Of a stretch of 64,000 nt of DNA, positions 1-9,344 are shown one piece after another. The notes under the pieces are model-generated. The model was not told where the DNA came from. It saw only the letters and a program-made list of their open reading frames with translations, and ran no database searches. The DNA is from Pseudooceanicola sp. HF7. Lineage in GTDB: Bacteria; Pseudomonadota; Alphaproteobacteria; Rhodobacterales; Rhodobacteraceae. Position 1 is the first letter of the stretch, and every line of letters begins with the position of its first letter. Both the position numbers and the translations under genes were made by a program. The stretch covers positions 88,502 through 152,501 of the forward strand of contig NZ_JAATOW010000007.1 in NCBI RefSeq assembly GCF_011806405.1, written 5' to 3'.

Positions 1-597
1 GAGGCTACCGGTCGGCACGATCTCTTCTACCTCGACAACGCAGATCTTGCCACACATCGCCGCAGGAGGGTTAAAGTTACGTGCGGTTTTGCGGAAGACA
101 AGGTTGCCCGTGTCGTCAGCCTTCCACGCCTTGACGATGGAAAGGTCGGCAAAGATGCCCCGTTCCATGATGTAGGTCTCGCCGTCGAAGTCCTTGTGCT
201 CCTTGCCCTCGGCGATCACCGTGCCCACACCGGTCTTGGTGTAGAAGCCCGGGATGCCCGCGCCGCCGGCCCGCATCCGCTCGGCCAGGGTGCCCTGGGG
301 ATTGAACTCAAGCTCCAGCTCGCCCGACAGGTACTGGCGCATGAACTCCGCGTTCTCGCCCACGTAGGAAGAGATCATCTTCTTCACTTGCCGGGTCTGA
401 AGCAGGATGCCGATTCCGAAATCATCGACGCCCGCGTTGTTGGATGCGAAGGTCAGATCCTTGGTTCCGGCCTCCTTGATCGCCTGCAACAAGAGCTCAG
501 GAATGCCGCAAAGACCGAAGCCGCCAGCGGCAATCTCCATGCCGTCGAACAACAGCCCGTCGAGCGCCTCGGCGGCCGAGCCGTATACTTTCTTCAT
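1..597 (-). CDS. scoA: 3-oxoacid CoA-transferase subunit A (partial, 3' end outside window)
   Basis: Alpha subunit of a succinyl-CoA:3-ketoacid CoA-transferase, which moves CoA from succinyl-CoA to acetoacetate in the cytoplasm during ketone-body or PHB use. The start is ATG at 597 with a GAGGAG ribosome site close upstream. 199 codons are visible; the family usually has about 235, so roughly the last 35 are missing. The CoA-transferase family I glycine motif GGFGLCGIPE lies at residues 25-34. The catalytic glutamate is in the beta subunit, expected just beyond the window edge. A PcaI-type 3-oxoadipate transferase is a related alternative; the missing partner gene would decide. Confidence 0.88.
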   Translation of the reverse strand, partial: MKKVYGSAAEALDGLLFDGMEIAAGGFGLCGIPELLLQAIKEAGTKDLTFASNNAGVDDFGIGILLQTRQVKKMISSYVGENAEFMRQYLSGELELEFNPQGTLAERMRAGGAGIPGFYTKTGVGTVIAEGKEHKDFDGETYIMERGIFADLSIVKAWKADDTGNLVFRKTARNFNPPAAMCGKICVVEVEEIVPTGSL

Positions 598-720
598 CTG
601 GATCCTCCTCAGAATTTATTCCCCCTGTCATGACGCCGCAGCGCAGCGGTGTCAAATTGTGGAAAATACGTAATATGCCCTGCCAGAGGGGCACTGAGGG
701 CAATTTCGGGGCTGTTTGGG

Positions 721-1305
721 TCAGATGATCCGCACCTGGGTGCCGATGGGCGTGACGGCAAAGAGTTCTTCAATGGCGAAGTTGTAGAGCCCGATGCAGC
801 CGTCGGAACTGCGCCGCCCGATCTTGCGCGTGTCATGGGTGCCGTGGATCAGGTAGGCGGGCCAGGACAGGTACATCGCGTGGGTTCCAAGCGGGTTGTC
901 GGGGCCCGGCGGCATGTAATGCAGCTCCGGATTGCGCTCGACCATGGAGGCGGTGGGGGTCCAGTCCGGGCCGACCTTCTTGCGCACGATCTTGGTATAG
1001 CCGCGCTTTGTCAGCTCGTCGGATGCGGGAACGGAGGTGGGATAGACGCGGTAGTCCCCCTCTGCGTTCCAGTAATGCAGCGCGCGGGACGAGGTATCGG
1101 CGACGATACTGGCCACGCCCAGGCTGTCGAAGTGGTCCTGCCAGCTCTGGCTGGAGAAGGAAGAGATGTTGTGACGCGTCGCGGGGGCCGCCAGGCGGGC
1201 CGGCCGTTCGGCCATGGGCACCTGGGCCTCCTGCGCGCGCAGGGCTGTGGGCAGAAGAAGGGCCGAGGCCCCGGCGGTGATCAGGTTCCGTCGCGTGATG
1301 GTCAT
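721..1305 (-). CDS. exported L,D-transpeptidase (YkuD domain)
   Basis: A 194-residue protein with an N-terminal export signal containing a twin-arginine stretch (TRRNLI) and a hydrophobic run ending near LRAQ, so it probably acts in the periplasm. The C-terminal half carries the YkuD active site: H154-G-T, then S-D-G-C-I-G with the catalytic cysteine at about residue 170. The family forms 3-3 peptidoglycan cross-links or attaches proteins to peptidoglycan. I chose the ATG at 1305, which starts the signal peptide and has an AGGAGC-like site upstream, over an in-frame start 51 codons earlier that adds an arginine-rich tail of no known type. Confidence 0.87.
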   Translation of the reverse strand: MTITRRNLITAGASALLLPTALRAQEAQVPMAERPARLAAPATRHNISSFSSQSWQDHFDSLGVASIVADTSSRALHYWNAEGDYRVYPTSVPASDELTKRGYTKIVRKKVGPDWTPTASMVERNPELHYMPPGPDNPLGTHAMYLSWPAYLIHGTHDTRKIGRRSSDGCIGLYNFAIEELFAVTPIGTQVRII

Positions 1306-1458
1306 GCTCTGCTCCTTTTTTCGGCAGCGTCTCTCTGGCGCTCGCGCGGAGACTGCTCCAAGGCGGGCCCTGCGTCCATCGCCACGCCTGTAAAGACGGG
1401 TATGGTCATCTATATGCCACCACGCGAATGTGACGCCCGGAGAGCACCGCGTGAGCAC

Positions 1459-1482
1459 GAAAAAGGGGCCGCCAGGGCCCCT
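1459..1482 (-). terminator. probable Rho-independent terminator of topA
   Basis: Read on the minus strand, a 7-bp stem (AGGGGCC with GGCCCCT, loop of 5) is followed by five T residues about 25 bases after the topA stop codon. Confidence 0.75.
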
Positions 1483-1507
1483 GTTCCGGTTCTGCCTCGC
1501 CTATGGC

Positions 1508-4210
1508 TCAGCCGGTGGTTTCATCCGACGTGTCTTCATCGGACTTGCTGGCCGCGGATTTCTTCGCCCCGGTCTTGGCGGCGGTCTTCTTGGCCGGAGC
1601 CTTCTTTGCCGGGGCTTTCTTCGCCGCTGTTTTCTTGGCCGGTGCCTTCTTCGCGGCGGCCTTCTTGGGCGCCGCTTTCCGCGTGGTCTTCTTGCCGGAC
1701 TTGGCGGCGCGTTCCTCGATCAGGGCGACGGCCTGTTCCATGGTCAGATCACCGGGCTCCACCTCCTTGGGGATGGTGGCGTTGATCTTTTCCCATTTCA
1801 CGTAGGGCCCGTATTTCCCGTCGTAGATCGCGATCGGCCCACCGCTGTCGGGGTGTTCGCCCATCTCGCGGATCGGGGTCGCAGCAGCGCCCCGTCCCTT
1901 GCGGGAGGCAACCTTTTCCGCCAGCAGCTGGACCGCGCGGTTCATGCCAACGGTCCAGACGTCCTCGATCCCCTCGAGGTTGGCATTGGTGCCACCCCGG
2001 TCGGACGTCGTGTCGGCGTGTTTCAGGTAGGGCCCGTAACGCCCGATATTGGCCCAGACATTCACCCCGTCTTCCGGGTGCGTGCCCAGCAGGCGCGGCA
2101 GTTCCAGCAGCTTCACGCCCTGTTCCAGCGTCAGCTCTTCGGGCTGCCACTCCTTGGGTACCGACTGGCGGGGCGGCTTCTTGACCTCTTCAGTCACGGG
2201 ACCGCGCTGTACATAGGGGCCGAAGCGGCCCTTGAAGATGCGGATCTCATCGCCCTGGTCTTCGCCCAGCAGCTTGCCCTCGGGCGGGATCGCGCTGGCC
2301 TCTGCCTCTGCATCGGGGGGACCGAAGGGGCGGGTGTAGCGGCATTCGGGGTAGTTCGAGCAGCCGATGAAGGCGCCGCCCGACCGCGCGGTGCGCATCG
2401 ACAGGCGACCCTTGCCGCAGTTCGGGCACAGGCGCGGGTCGCCACCGTCCGGCAGCGGGGGGAACAGGTGCGGTTCCAGGACCTCGTTGATCTTCTCCAG
2501 CACATCGGTGATGCGCAGTTCCGAGGTCTCCTCGATCGCGGCAGAGAAATCGCGCCAGAAGCGCCGCAGCACTTCCTTGTAATCGCGTTCACCGGCGGAA
2601 ACGTCGTCCAGTTCTTCTTCCAAGTCGGCGGTGAAGTCGTATTCGACGTACTTCTTGAAGTAGTTCGACAGGAAGGCAATCACCAGCCGCCCCTTGTCTT
2701 CGGGGATCAGGCGGTTCTTGTCCTTGATGACATAGCCGCGGTCCTGGATCGTCGTGACGATGGAGGCATAGGTCGAGGGGCGGCCGATGCCCAGCTCTTC
2801 CATGCGCTTGACCAGCGTCGCCTCTGTGTAGCGTGGCGGGGGCTGGGTGAAGTGCTGCTCCGGCGTGACCTTGCGCTTCTCTGCGCTTTCGCCCTGGCTG
2901 ACCTGGGGCAGGCGCTTGTCATCGTCATCGGTGACCGCGTCATCGCGGCCTTCCTCGTAGACCCGCAGGAAGCCGTCGAACAGGACCACCTGGCCGGTGG
3001 CGCGCAGTTCCACCTGGCCATCGGAGCTGCCGACATCCACCGTGGTCCGCTCAAGGCGCGCGCCTTCCATCTGGCAGGCCAGCGTGCGCTTCCAGATCAG
3101 GTCATAAAGCTTGCGCTGGTCCGCGTCCTGGATCTTCAGCGCGGCGGCGTCCTTGGTCATGTCCGTCGGGCGGATACATTCGTGCGCTTCCTGGGCGTTC
3201 TTGGCCTTGTTCTTGTAGACTCGCGGGCTGCCGGGCACGTATTCCGCGCCGTAGCGGTCCTTGATCGCCTCGCGTGCGGCCGTCACGGCCTCGGGGGCCA
3301 TGTCGATACCATCGGTCCGCATGTAGGTAATGTAGCCTGCCTCGTAGAGCCGCTGCGCGGTGCTCATGGTCTGACGGGCCCCCATGGAGAACTTGCGGCT
3401 GGCTTCCTGCTGCAGGGTCGAGGTCATGAAGGGCGGGCTGGGATTGCGGGAGGCAGGCTTTGCCTCGACCGATTTGACGCTCAGGTCACGGCTGTTGATC
3501 GCCTGCACCGCAAGGCTGGCGGTGGTTTCGTTGTCCAGGTCGAAGCGGTCCAGCTTCTTGCCGCCGAAGACGGTCAGGCGGGCTTCATATTCCTGGCCGC
3601 GCGGCGTGGCCAGGATCGCCTTGACGGACCAGTATTCCCGGGCCTTGAAGGCCTCGATCTCCATCTCGCGCTCGACGATCAGGCGCAGGCAGACCGATTG
3701 CACGCGGCCGGCGGATTTCGCGCCGGGCAGCTTGCGCCAGAGCACCGGCGACAGGTTGAAGCCGACCAGGTAGTCAAGCGCGCGGCGGGCCAGGTAGGCC
3801 TCGACCAGCGGGGCGTCGACCTGGCGGGGGTTCTGCATGGCTTCTGTGACGGCGGCCTTGGTGATCGCGTTGAAGACAACCCGGCTGACCGGCGTGTCCT
3901 TCTTGATCGCCTTGCGCTTGCGCAGCGCCTCTTCAAGGTGCCAGGAAATCGCCTCCCCCTCGCGGTCGGGGTCAGTTGCGAGGATCAGCGCATTGTCGTC
4001 CTTCAGCGCATCGGCGATGGCCTTCACGTGTTTGCGAGAGTCGCTCGCGATCTCCCAGAGCATCTCGAAATCATGCTCTGTATCGACGGAACCATCCTTG
4101 GGCGGCAGGTCCCGAACGTGCCCGTAAGAGGCCAGGACGGTGTAGTCAGAGCCCAGATACTTGTTGATTGTCTTGGCCTTGGCAGGAGATTCAACAACAA
4201 CGACGGGCAT
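1508..4210 (-). CDS. topA: DNA topoisomerase I
   Basis: Type IA topoisomerase of 900 residues that relaxes negative supercoils. The Toprim domain starts at once (VVVVESPAKAKTI, with DPDREGE near residue 80). The active-site tyrosine is Tyr296 in GYITYMRTDG. A C4 zinc-ribbon (CPNCGKG...CSNYPEC) and several short GPYV/GPYL repeat modules follow. The last 60 or so residues are a tail of Lys/Ala/Pro repeats (AAPKKAAAKKAPAKK type), common in alphaproteobacterial TopA and likely to bind DNA without specificity; the DNA coding for it (about 1540-1690) is visibly repetitive. The ATG at 4210 gives the conserved N-terminus MPVVVVES; an upstream in-frame start adds only an unconserved leader. The order topA-dprA is shared with many relatives. 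Confidence 0.97.
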   Translation of the reverse strand: MPVVVVESPAKAKTINKYLGSDYTVLASYGHVRDLPPKDGSVDTEHDFEMLWEIASDSRKHVKAIADALKDDNALILATDPDREGEAISWHLEEALRKRKAIKKDTPVSRVVFNAITKAAVTEAMQNPRQVDAPLVEAYLARRALDYLVGFNLSPVLWRKLPGAKSAGRVQSVCLRLIVEREMEIEAFKAREYWSVKAILATPRGQEYEARLTVFGGKKLDRFDLDNETTASLAVQAINSRDLSVKSVEAKPASRNPSPPFMTSTLQQEASRKFSMGARQTMSTAQRLYEAGYITYMRTDGIDMAPEAVTAAREAIKDRYGAEYVPGSPRVYKNKAKNAQEAHECIRPTDMTKDAAALKIQDADQRKLYDLIWKRTLACQMEGARLERTTVDVGSSDGQVELRATGQVVLFDGFLRVYEEGRDDAVTDDDDKRLPQVSQGESAEKRKVTPEQHFTQPPPRYTEATLVKRMEELGIGRPSTYASIVTTIQDRGYVIKDKNRLIPEDKGRLVIAFLSNYFKKYVEYDFTADLEEELDDVSAGERDYKEVLRRFWRDFSAAIEETSELRITDVLEKINEVLEPHLFPPLPDGGDPRLCPNCGKGRLSMRTARSGGAFIGCSNYPECRYTRPFGPPDAEAEASAIPPEGKLLGEDQGDEIRIFKGRFGPYVQRGPVTEEVKKPPRQSVPKEWQPEELTLEQGVKLLELPRLLGTHPEDGVNVWANIGRYGPYLKHADTTSDRGGTNANLEGIEDVWTVGMNRAVQLLAEKVASRKGRGAAATPIREMGEHPDSGGPIAIYDGKYGPYVKWEKINATIPKEVEPGDLTMEQAVALIEERAAKSGKKTTRKAAPKKAAAKKAPAKKTAAKKAPAKKAPAKKTAAKTGAKKSAASKSDEDTSDETTG

Positions 4211-4387
4211 CCGGGTTCCTTTCGCTTGGCGTCTCACGACTGAGTTCACGCCTTGGCGGCGGAACATGTGGGGTCGGGGACCCGGTTGTCAATGGAGCCA
4301 TTTTGCGGCGGGTGCAAGAGAGGTGAAGCGCTTGTGAGCTGTGGGAGGGCCCGGAAGAGCCTGTGAAAGTGGCAGGAATACGCGCGC

Positions 4388-5551
4388 TCAGGGCACGACG
4401 GCGATGAAGCCGCCGGGCTGCCGTTCGATCCGGCCTTCAAGTTCCAGGTCGGTCAGCACGGGCGTCAGGGTGCTGGCCGGGACCGCGACGTTGCGGATCA
4501 GCTCATCCTCCTGCAGCGGGTAGGGGCCCAGCTTTTCCAGGATCTGCGCATGAAGCGCGAGGGAGCGCTCCAGCGCGGCTTCCGGGGGGACCTCTGCCGG
4601 TTTCTGCGGCGCGGGCTGCGGCGCCCGGCGGGCAGGGGGCCTTGGCTCGGGCAGGGAGTATTGCTCGGGGCCGAGCGCCTCGATCACGTCGCTGGCGTTG
4701 CGCACCAGGACGGCCCCGTCCCGGATCAGCATGTTGCAGCCCGCGGCTCGCGGATCGAAGGGGTGACCGGGGACGGCCATCACGTCCCGCCCCTGGTCCA
4801 GGGCAGTGCGCGCGGTGATGAGGGAACCGGACCGACCGGCGGCCTCGATCACCACGACGGCGCGCGAAAGCCCGGCCACCAGCCGGTTGCGGGCCGGGAA
4901 ATGGCGGGCCGCGGGGGCGAAGCCCATCGGCTGCTCAGAGATCCGCAGCCCGTTCCGGGCGATCCGGGCAGAGAGGTCCGCGTTTTCCTTGGGATATATC
5001 GTGTCGACGCCGCCGGCCTGAACGGCGACGGTGCCGCTGCGCAGGGCGGCCTCATGGGCTTCGGCATCCACGCCGCGCGCCAGACCCGAGACCACGACAT
5101 AGCCCGCGTCCCCAAGGTCCCGCGCCAAGGCCTTGGCCATGCGCAGCCCCAGGGAAGAGGCCGCCCTTGCGCCGACGACGGCGATCATCTGTGCATTCAG
5201 AAGCTCCGGTCGCCCCAGGACCCAGAGCATCGGAGGCGGGTCGTTCAGATCCAGAAGCTGCTTGGGATAGCCCGGCCCGCCGACGAACAGCAGATGCGCC
5301 CCGTTGCGGTGGCCACGCGCCAGTTCCTGTTCCGCGACCGACATGGGGCAGGGGCTGTACTTCTCTACTCCGGCGGCACGGGCGATTTCGGGAAGGTGAT
5401 CCAGCGCGGCCTCCGCGCTGCCGTGCTCTGCCATGAGCCGGTAGAAACTGGAGATGCCGATACGCCTGGATCGCAAGAGACGGAGCCACGCCAACCGGGC
5501 ATCTTCCGTGGTGGGTGGGAGTGGGGGGTGAGTGGAAGGATGTAAATCCAC
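4388..5551 (-). CDS. dprA: DNA-processing protein DprA
   Basis: A 387-residue DprA (DNA-protecting protein Smf), which binds single-stranded DNA and loads RecA during natural transformation. An N-terminal helical region is followed by the Rossmann-like domain (VVGARAASSLG, SGLARGVDAEAH, FPARNRLVAGL, GRSGSLITA, VPGHPFDPRAAGCN) and a C-terminal winged-helix domain after a Pro-rich linker. The start is a GTG at 5551 with only a distant GGAG upstream, so the N-terminus is the least certain part. It lies about 180 bases downstream of the topA start on the same strand and may be transcribed separately. Confidence 0.93.
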   Translation of the reverse strand: MDLHPSTHPPLPPTTEDARLAWLRLLRSRRIGISSFYRLMAEHGSAEAALDHLPEIARAAGVEKYSPCPMSVAEQELARGHRNGAHLLFVGGPGYPKQLLDLNDPPPMLWVLGRPELLNAQMIAVVGARAASSLGLRMAKALARDLGDAGYVVVSGLARGVDAEAHEAALRSGTVAVQAGGVDTIYPKENADLSARIARNGLRISEQPMGFAPAARHFPARNRLVAGLSRAVVVIEAAGRSGSLITARTALDQGRDVMAVPGHPFDPRAAGCNMLIRDGAVLVRNASDVIEALGPEQYSLPEPRPPARRAPQPAPQKPAEVPPEAALERSLALHAQILEKLGPYPLQEDELIRNVAVPASTLTPVLTDLELEGRIERQPGGFIAVVP

Positions 5552-5634
5552 GACCGTCGTGACTCCGCCTGCTTGCAGAACCCTTGTACGGCTTTGTTGG
5601 TTAAATAACGGTAAAGACTATACGGCACCGGCTT

Positions 5635-5667
5635 GCGCCCCCTGCGATGTCCGGTCGCAGGGGGCGC
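5635..5667 (-). terminator. strong hairpin downstream of tldD
   Basis: A perfect 13-bp inverted repeat (GCGCCCCCTGCGA and its complement, 7-base loop) starts 8 bases after the tldD stop codon. It lacks a T tract, so it may be a weak terminator or an mRNA 3'-end stabiliser. Confidence 0.5.
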
Positions 5668-5675
5668 ACCTAGCG

Positions 5676-7097
5676 TCAGGTGCCCGAACCGCCGACGGTC
5701 AGACCGCCGATCAGGACGGTCGGCTGGCCGACGCCCACGGGCACCCACTGGCCCGCCTTGCCGCAGTTGCCCATGCCGGGATCCAGCGCCATGTCGTTGC
5801 CTAGGGCGCGAATCCGCTTCATCGCCTCCGGTCCGTCACCGATCAGCGTCGCGCCCTTCACCGGGGCCACGCGCTTGCCGTCCTTGATCAGGTAGGCCTC
5901 CGTGCAGGAGAAGACGAACTTGCCCGAGGTGATGTCGACCTGGCCGCCGCCGAATCCCACCGCGTGGATGCCGTCCTTCATGTCGGCCACGATATCATCG
6001 GGGTTGGTATCGCCGCCCAGCATGTAGGTATTGGTCATGCGCGGCATCGGCGCATGGGCGTAGCTTTCGCGCCGTCCGTTGCCGGTGGCCTCAACCCCCA
6101 TGAGCCGCGCATTCTGACGGTCCTGCATGTAGCCCACCAGCACGCCGTCTTCGATCAGGACGTTCCTGCCGCTTGGCGTGCCCTCGTCATCCACGGTGAT
6201 GGAGCCGCGGCGATCCGGGATCGTCCCGTCATCCAGCACGGTCACCCCGCGGGAGGCCACCTGCTGGCCGATCAGCCCGGAAAAGGCCGAGGCGCCCTTG
6301 CGGTTGAAATCGCCCTCAAGCCCGTGGCCGACGGCTTCGTGCAGCATGACGCCGGGCCAGCCCGGCCCAAGGACCACGTCCATGATGCCGGCGGGGGCGG
6401 GAATCGCCTCAAGGTTCACGAGCGCCACGCGTAGGGCCTCGCGCGCCTTGGACTGCCAGTCCGCTGCTTCAAGCAGCCCGTCCAGCGCGATCCGCCCGCC
6501 GCCGCCCGCGGTGCCGGTCTGGCGCTGCCCGTCCTGCTCCACGATGACAGAGACGTTCACGCGGGTCATCGGGCGCACATCGCGTACGATTCCGCCTTCG
6601 GGGCGCAGGATCTCTACTTCCTGGCAGGAGGCGGCGATGGTGGCGCTGACCTGCACGACACGGGGGTCCAGGTCACGGCAGAAGGCGTCGATTTCCCTCA
6701 GGGTGTCGACTTTTACCGGAAAGCTGTGCCCGGCGATGGGATCGAGGTCAGCATAAAGGTGTCGGTTCGTGGCGCGGGGCGGGGGGGCCATGACGCCGCC
6801 GCCACCGCCAACGGCAAGGCGCGCGGTCTCCACCGCCCGCTTCAGCGCACTTTCGGAGATGTCGGTGGCATGGGCATAGCCGGCCACCTCTCCGCGCACG
6901 GCCCGCAGGCCGAATCCCTCTGCCGCGTCGTAAGAGGCGGTTTTTACGCGACCGTCATCAAAATGCAGCATTTCGGAGCGCCGACGCTCCAGGAAGAGTT
7001 CGCCGTCATCGGCGCCTGCCACCGCGTCACGCAGCAGGGAAAGGGCCTTTCCCTCATCAAGCATGCTCTCGAAGGGGCGAAAAGGGGTGTCTGGCAT
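5676..7097 (-). CDS. tldD: metalloprotease TldD
   Basis: TldD subunit of the TldD/TldE metalloprotease (473 residues), which in other bacteria processes peptide substrates such as microcin precursors and CcdA. The HExxxH zinc motif is visible as H253-EAVG-H258. The glycine-rich C-terminus (TVLIGGLTVGGSGT) is typical of the family. The ATG at 7097 has an AGAAAGG site upstream; an in-frame ATG 8 codons earlier has no visible ribosome site. No tldE/pmbA partner is in the window. The upstream region holds an FNR-type box shared with the divergent oxidase operon. Confidence 0.94.
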   Translation of the reverse strand: MPDTPFRPFESMLDEGKALSLLRDAVAGADDGELFLERRRSEMLHFDDGRVKTASYDAAEGFGLRAVRGEVAGYAHATDISESALKRAVETARLAVGGGGGVMAPPPRATNRHLYADLDPIAGHSFPVKVDTLREIDAFCRDLDPRVVQVSATIAASCQEVEILRPEGGIVRDVRPMTRVNVSVIVEQDGQRQTGTAGGGGRIALDGLLEAADWQSKAREALRVALVNLEAIPAPAGIMDVVLGPGWPGVMLHEAVGHGLEGDFNRKGASAFSGLIGQQVASRGVTVLDDGTIPDRRGSITVDDEGTPSGRNVLIEDGVLVGYMQDRQNARLMGVEATGNGRRESYAHAPMPRMTNTYMLGGDTNPDDIVADMKDGIHAVGFGGGQVDITSGKFVFSCTEAYLIKDGKRVAPVKGATLIGDGPEAMKRIRALGNDMALDPGMGNCGKAGQWVPVGVGQPTVLIGGLTVGGSGT

Positions 7098-7149
7098 GGT
7101 TTGGGCAGCCTTTCTGGTCATGGCGAACAGGTCACGGGTAAGATATTTC

Positions 7150-7163
7150 TTGATCTAAATCAA
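7150..7163. promoter_or_regulatory. FNR/FnrL-type binding site
   Basis: TTGATCTAAATCAA matches the FNR consensus TTGAT-N4-ATCAA at every fixed position. It lies in the divergent region between tldD (52 bases upstream of its start) and ctaC (127 bases upstream of its start), and could control the oxygen response of either gene. Confidence 0.7.
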
Positions 7164-7290
7164 AAAAGCGTCCGTTTGCCGCAAGACCGATTGTTGTTCT
7201 GCGTGCGAGAATATGGTTTTAAACGGCGACAGACAACGGGAGCGATCCCGGCTGACCAAAGCGACACGCAGCAATTGATCAGGGTGACCG

Positions 7291-8124
7291 ATGCGACTCT
7301 TGAAACCTTTCCTGGCCTTTCTGGCCGCGTTCACGGCCCTTCCCGCTTTCGCGCAAGAGCTGGAGACCATCGGCAAACCCCATTCGGGTGGAATCGGCTT
7401 CCAGCCGGCCGCAACCGAATTGGCCCGTGACCTTCACTGGCTCGACGGGATGCTGCTGGCGATCATCACGATCATCGTGGTTTTCGTCACCGGCCTGCTG
7501 GTCTTCTGCATCGTGCGGTACAACAAGCGCGCGAACCCGACCGCGGCAAAATTCACCCACAACTCCCCGCTGGAGATTGCATGGACGATCGTTCCGATCG
7601 TGATCCTGCTCTTCGTGCTGGCCTTCTCCCTGCCCACGCTGTTCAAGCAGCAGGAGATCCCGGATGGCGACATCCATATCAAGGTGACCGGCAACCAGTG
7701 GTACTGGAGCTACGAATACACAGATGACGACATCGCCTTCGACGGCTTCATGCTGCCCAAGGAAGACCTGGCCAGCTACGGCTACGCCTCTGACGAATAC
7801 CTGCTGGCGACCGATACCGCCGTGGTCGTGCCCGTCGGGCAGGTCGTCGTGATGACCGTCACCGGCTCTGACGTGATCCACTCCTGGACCATCCCGGCCT
7901 TCGGCGTGAAGCAGGACGCGGTGCCAGGCCGCCTGGCGCAACTGTGGTTCGCCGCGGAACGCGAAGGCGTCTACTTCGGCCAGTGTTCCGAGCTTTGCGG
8001 CAAGGACCACGCCTATATGCCGATCACGGTGAAAGTGGTGGACCAGGCAACCTACGACGCCTGGAAGGCCGCCAGCCAGGACGCCGGTCAGTTCGTGCCG
8101 CTGTCCCAGCTGACCACCAGCTGA
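7291..8124 (+). CDS. ctaC: cytochrome c oxidase subunit II (aa3 type)
   Basis: Subunit II of aa3-type cytochrome c oxidase (277 residues). It takes electrons from cytochrome c through its CuA centre on the periplasmic side. A signal peptide (ending AFAQ) and two membrane helices precede the cupredoxin domain. The CuA ligands are all present: His197 in HSW, then Cys232, Glu234, Cys236, His240 and Met243 in [12 protein letters not shown]. An AGGG ribosome site sits 7 bases before the ATG. It is the first gene of ctaC-ctaB-ORF-ctaG-ctaE; subunit I (ctaD) is not here, which is usual for the order. Confidence 0.96.
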   Translation: MRLLKPFLAFLAAFTALPAFAQELETIGKPHSGGIGFQPAATELARDLHWLDGMLLAIITIIVVFVTGLLVFCIVRYNKRANPTAAKFTHNSPLEIAWTIVPIVILLFVLAFSLPTLFKQQEIPDGDIHIKVTGNQWYWSYEYTDDDIAFDGFMLPKEDLASYGYASDEYLLATDTAVVVPVGQVVVMTVTGSDVIHSWTIPAFGVKQDAVPGRLAQLWFAAEREGVYFGQCSELCGKDHAYMPITVKVVDQATYDAWKAASQDAGQFVPLSQLTTS

Positions 8125-8163
8125 TCCGCGCTTCCCGGCGCTGCCGGACAAGGATATCCTTCG

Positions 8164-8195
8164 GGGGCCCTGAACCTGTGACAGGTAGGGGCCCC
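8164..8195 (+). other. intercistronic hairpin between ctaC and ctaB
   Basis: A nested hairpin: outer 7-bp stem (GGGGCCC/GGGCCCC) and inner CCTG/CAGG stem, in the 96-base ctaC-ctaB spacer and without a T tract. It may stabilise ctaC mRNA or partly attenuate the downstream genes. Confidence 0.45.
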
Positions 8196-8220
8196 TGAAT
8201 CCGAACAGAAAGACCCAACG

Positions 8221-9159
8221 ATGAGCGACGCAAGCATCACCCCAGAGGTTACCGGAGGCGAGGCCGAGTTCGGCGATTACATCGCCTTGCTGAAGCCTCG
8301 TGTCATGTCGCTTGTCGTCTTCACCGCCTTCATCGGCCTGATCGCGGCGCCGGTGCCCGTGCACCCCGTGATCGCCTTCTGCGCAGTGCTGTTCATCGCC
8401 ATCGGGGGCGGGGCCTCCGGCGCGCTGAACATGTGGTATGACGCCGATATCGACGCGGTGATGAAGCGTACCTCTGGCCGCCCGATCCCATCGGGCCGGG
8501 TGGGCGCGCATGAGGCGCTGGCCCTTGGCCTGACGCTCGCGGGTTTCTCCTGCGTGATGCTGGCGCTGGCCGCCAATGTCTTTTCCGGGCTCTTCCTGGC
8601 CTTCACGATCTTCTTCTACGCGGTGATCTACACCATGTGGCTCAAGCGTTGGACGCCGCAGAACATCGTCATCGGCGGTGCCGCCGGGGCCTTCCCGCCG
8701 ATGATCGGCTGGGCCGTGTCGACCGGGGGGGTCAGCCTCGAATCGGTGCTGATGTTCCTGCTGGTCTTCATGTGGACGCCGCCGCACTTCTGGGCGCTCG
8801 CGCTGTTCATGAAAAGCGACTACGACGCCGCCAAGGTGCCCATGCTGACCGCGACCCACGGTCGTCGCGTCACGCGCCGCCACATCCTGGCCTACACGCT
8901 GCTGCTGGCTCCCCTCGCGATCGGCACCGGCTTCACCTCCATCGGCGGGCCGTTCTACATGGCCGTCGCCGTGGTGCTGAACGGGCTCTTCCTGCTGGGC
9001 GCGCTGCGCATCTGGCGCCGGGATGAAGAGGCCGCCGCAGCCGATGGCTACAAGGTCGAAAAGAGCTTCTTCAAGCTGTCGCTGATCTACCTCTTTGCCC
9101 ATTTCGCAGCCATCGGCGCCGAAGCCGGCCTGCATCATTTCAACGTAGGAGGCTGGTAA
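8221..9159 (+). CDS. ctaB: protoheme IX farnesyltransferase (heme O synthase)
   Basis: Integral membrane prenyltransferase (312 residues) that adds a farnesyl group to heme B to give heme O, the precursor of the heme A used by the oxidase encoded around it. The UbiA-family polyprenyl-diphosphate/Mg motif N70-xxxD-xxxD is seen in NMWYDADIDAVMKRT. About eight hydrophobic segments follow. The stop codon overlaps the next start (TAATG). Confidence 0.95.
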   Translation: MSDASITPEVTGGEAEFGDYIALLKPRVMSLVVFTAFIGLIAAPVPVHPVIAFCAVLFIAIGGGASGALNMWYDADIDAVMKRTSGRPIPSGRVGAHEALALGLTLAGFSCVMLALAANVFSGLFLAFTIFFYAVIYTMWLKRWTPQNIVIGGAAGAFPPMIGWAVSTGGVSLESVLMFLLVFMWTPPHFWALALFMKSDYDAAKVPMLTATHGRRVTRRHILAYTLLLAPLAIGTGFTSIGGPFYMAVAVVLNGLFLLGALRIWRRDEEAAAADGYKVEKSFFKLSLIYLFAHFAAIGAEAGLHHFNVGGW

Positions 9160-9344
9160 TGCCTCTGGCCCATGAACATGAGATCCACGCGCGCCGCCGG
9201 TCCCGGAACTTCGGGCTGGGCGCGGTGCTGGTCGCTTTCGTCGTGCTGATCTTCCTGCTGACCTTCGTCAAAGTCACGCAGCAAAGCATCGCCTTCCCGG
9301 ACCAGCCCGTGGCCTCGGGCAAGCCTGACGCAGGGGGGAACTGA
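9159..9344 (+). CDS. small single-span membrane protein of the cta operon
   Basis: A 61-residue protein with a basic N-terminus (EIHARRRSR), one membrane helix at about residues 18-40 and a short polar C-terminus, predicted N-in. The position between ctaB and ctaG, with a one-base overlap on each side (TAATG and TGATG), matches the small ORF seen at this place in related cta operons (CtaF/CoxF-like). A strong AGGAGG lies before the start. A role in oxidase assembly is inferred from context only. Confidence 0.8.
   Translation: MPLAHEHEIHARRRSRNFGLGAVLVAFVVLIFLLTFVKVTQQSIAFPDQPVASGKPDAGGN

Noticed and set aside
1430..4243. Open frame of 937 codons on the plus strand opposite topA
   Set aside because: It mirrors topA, whose motifs and length are certain; long antisense frames are common at this G+C content, and the translation matches no family.
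7279..9138. 619-codon minus-strand frame opposite ctaC and ctaB
   Set aside because: It is the antisense shadow of two oxidase genes with intact motifs and has no ribosome site or family resemblance.
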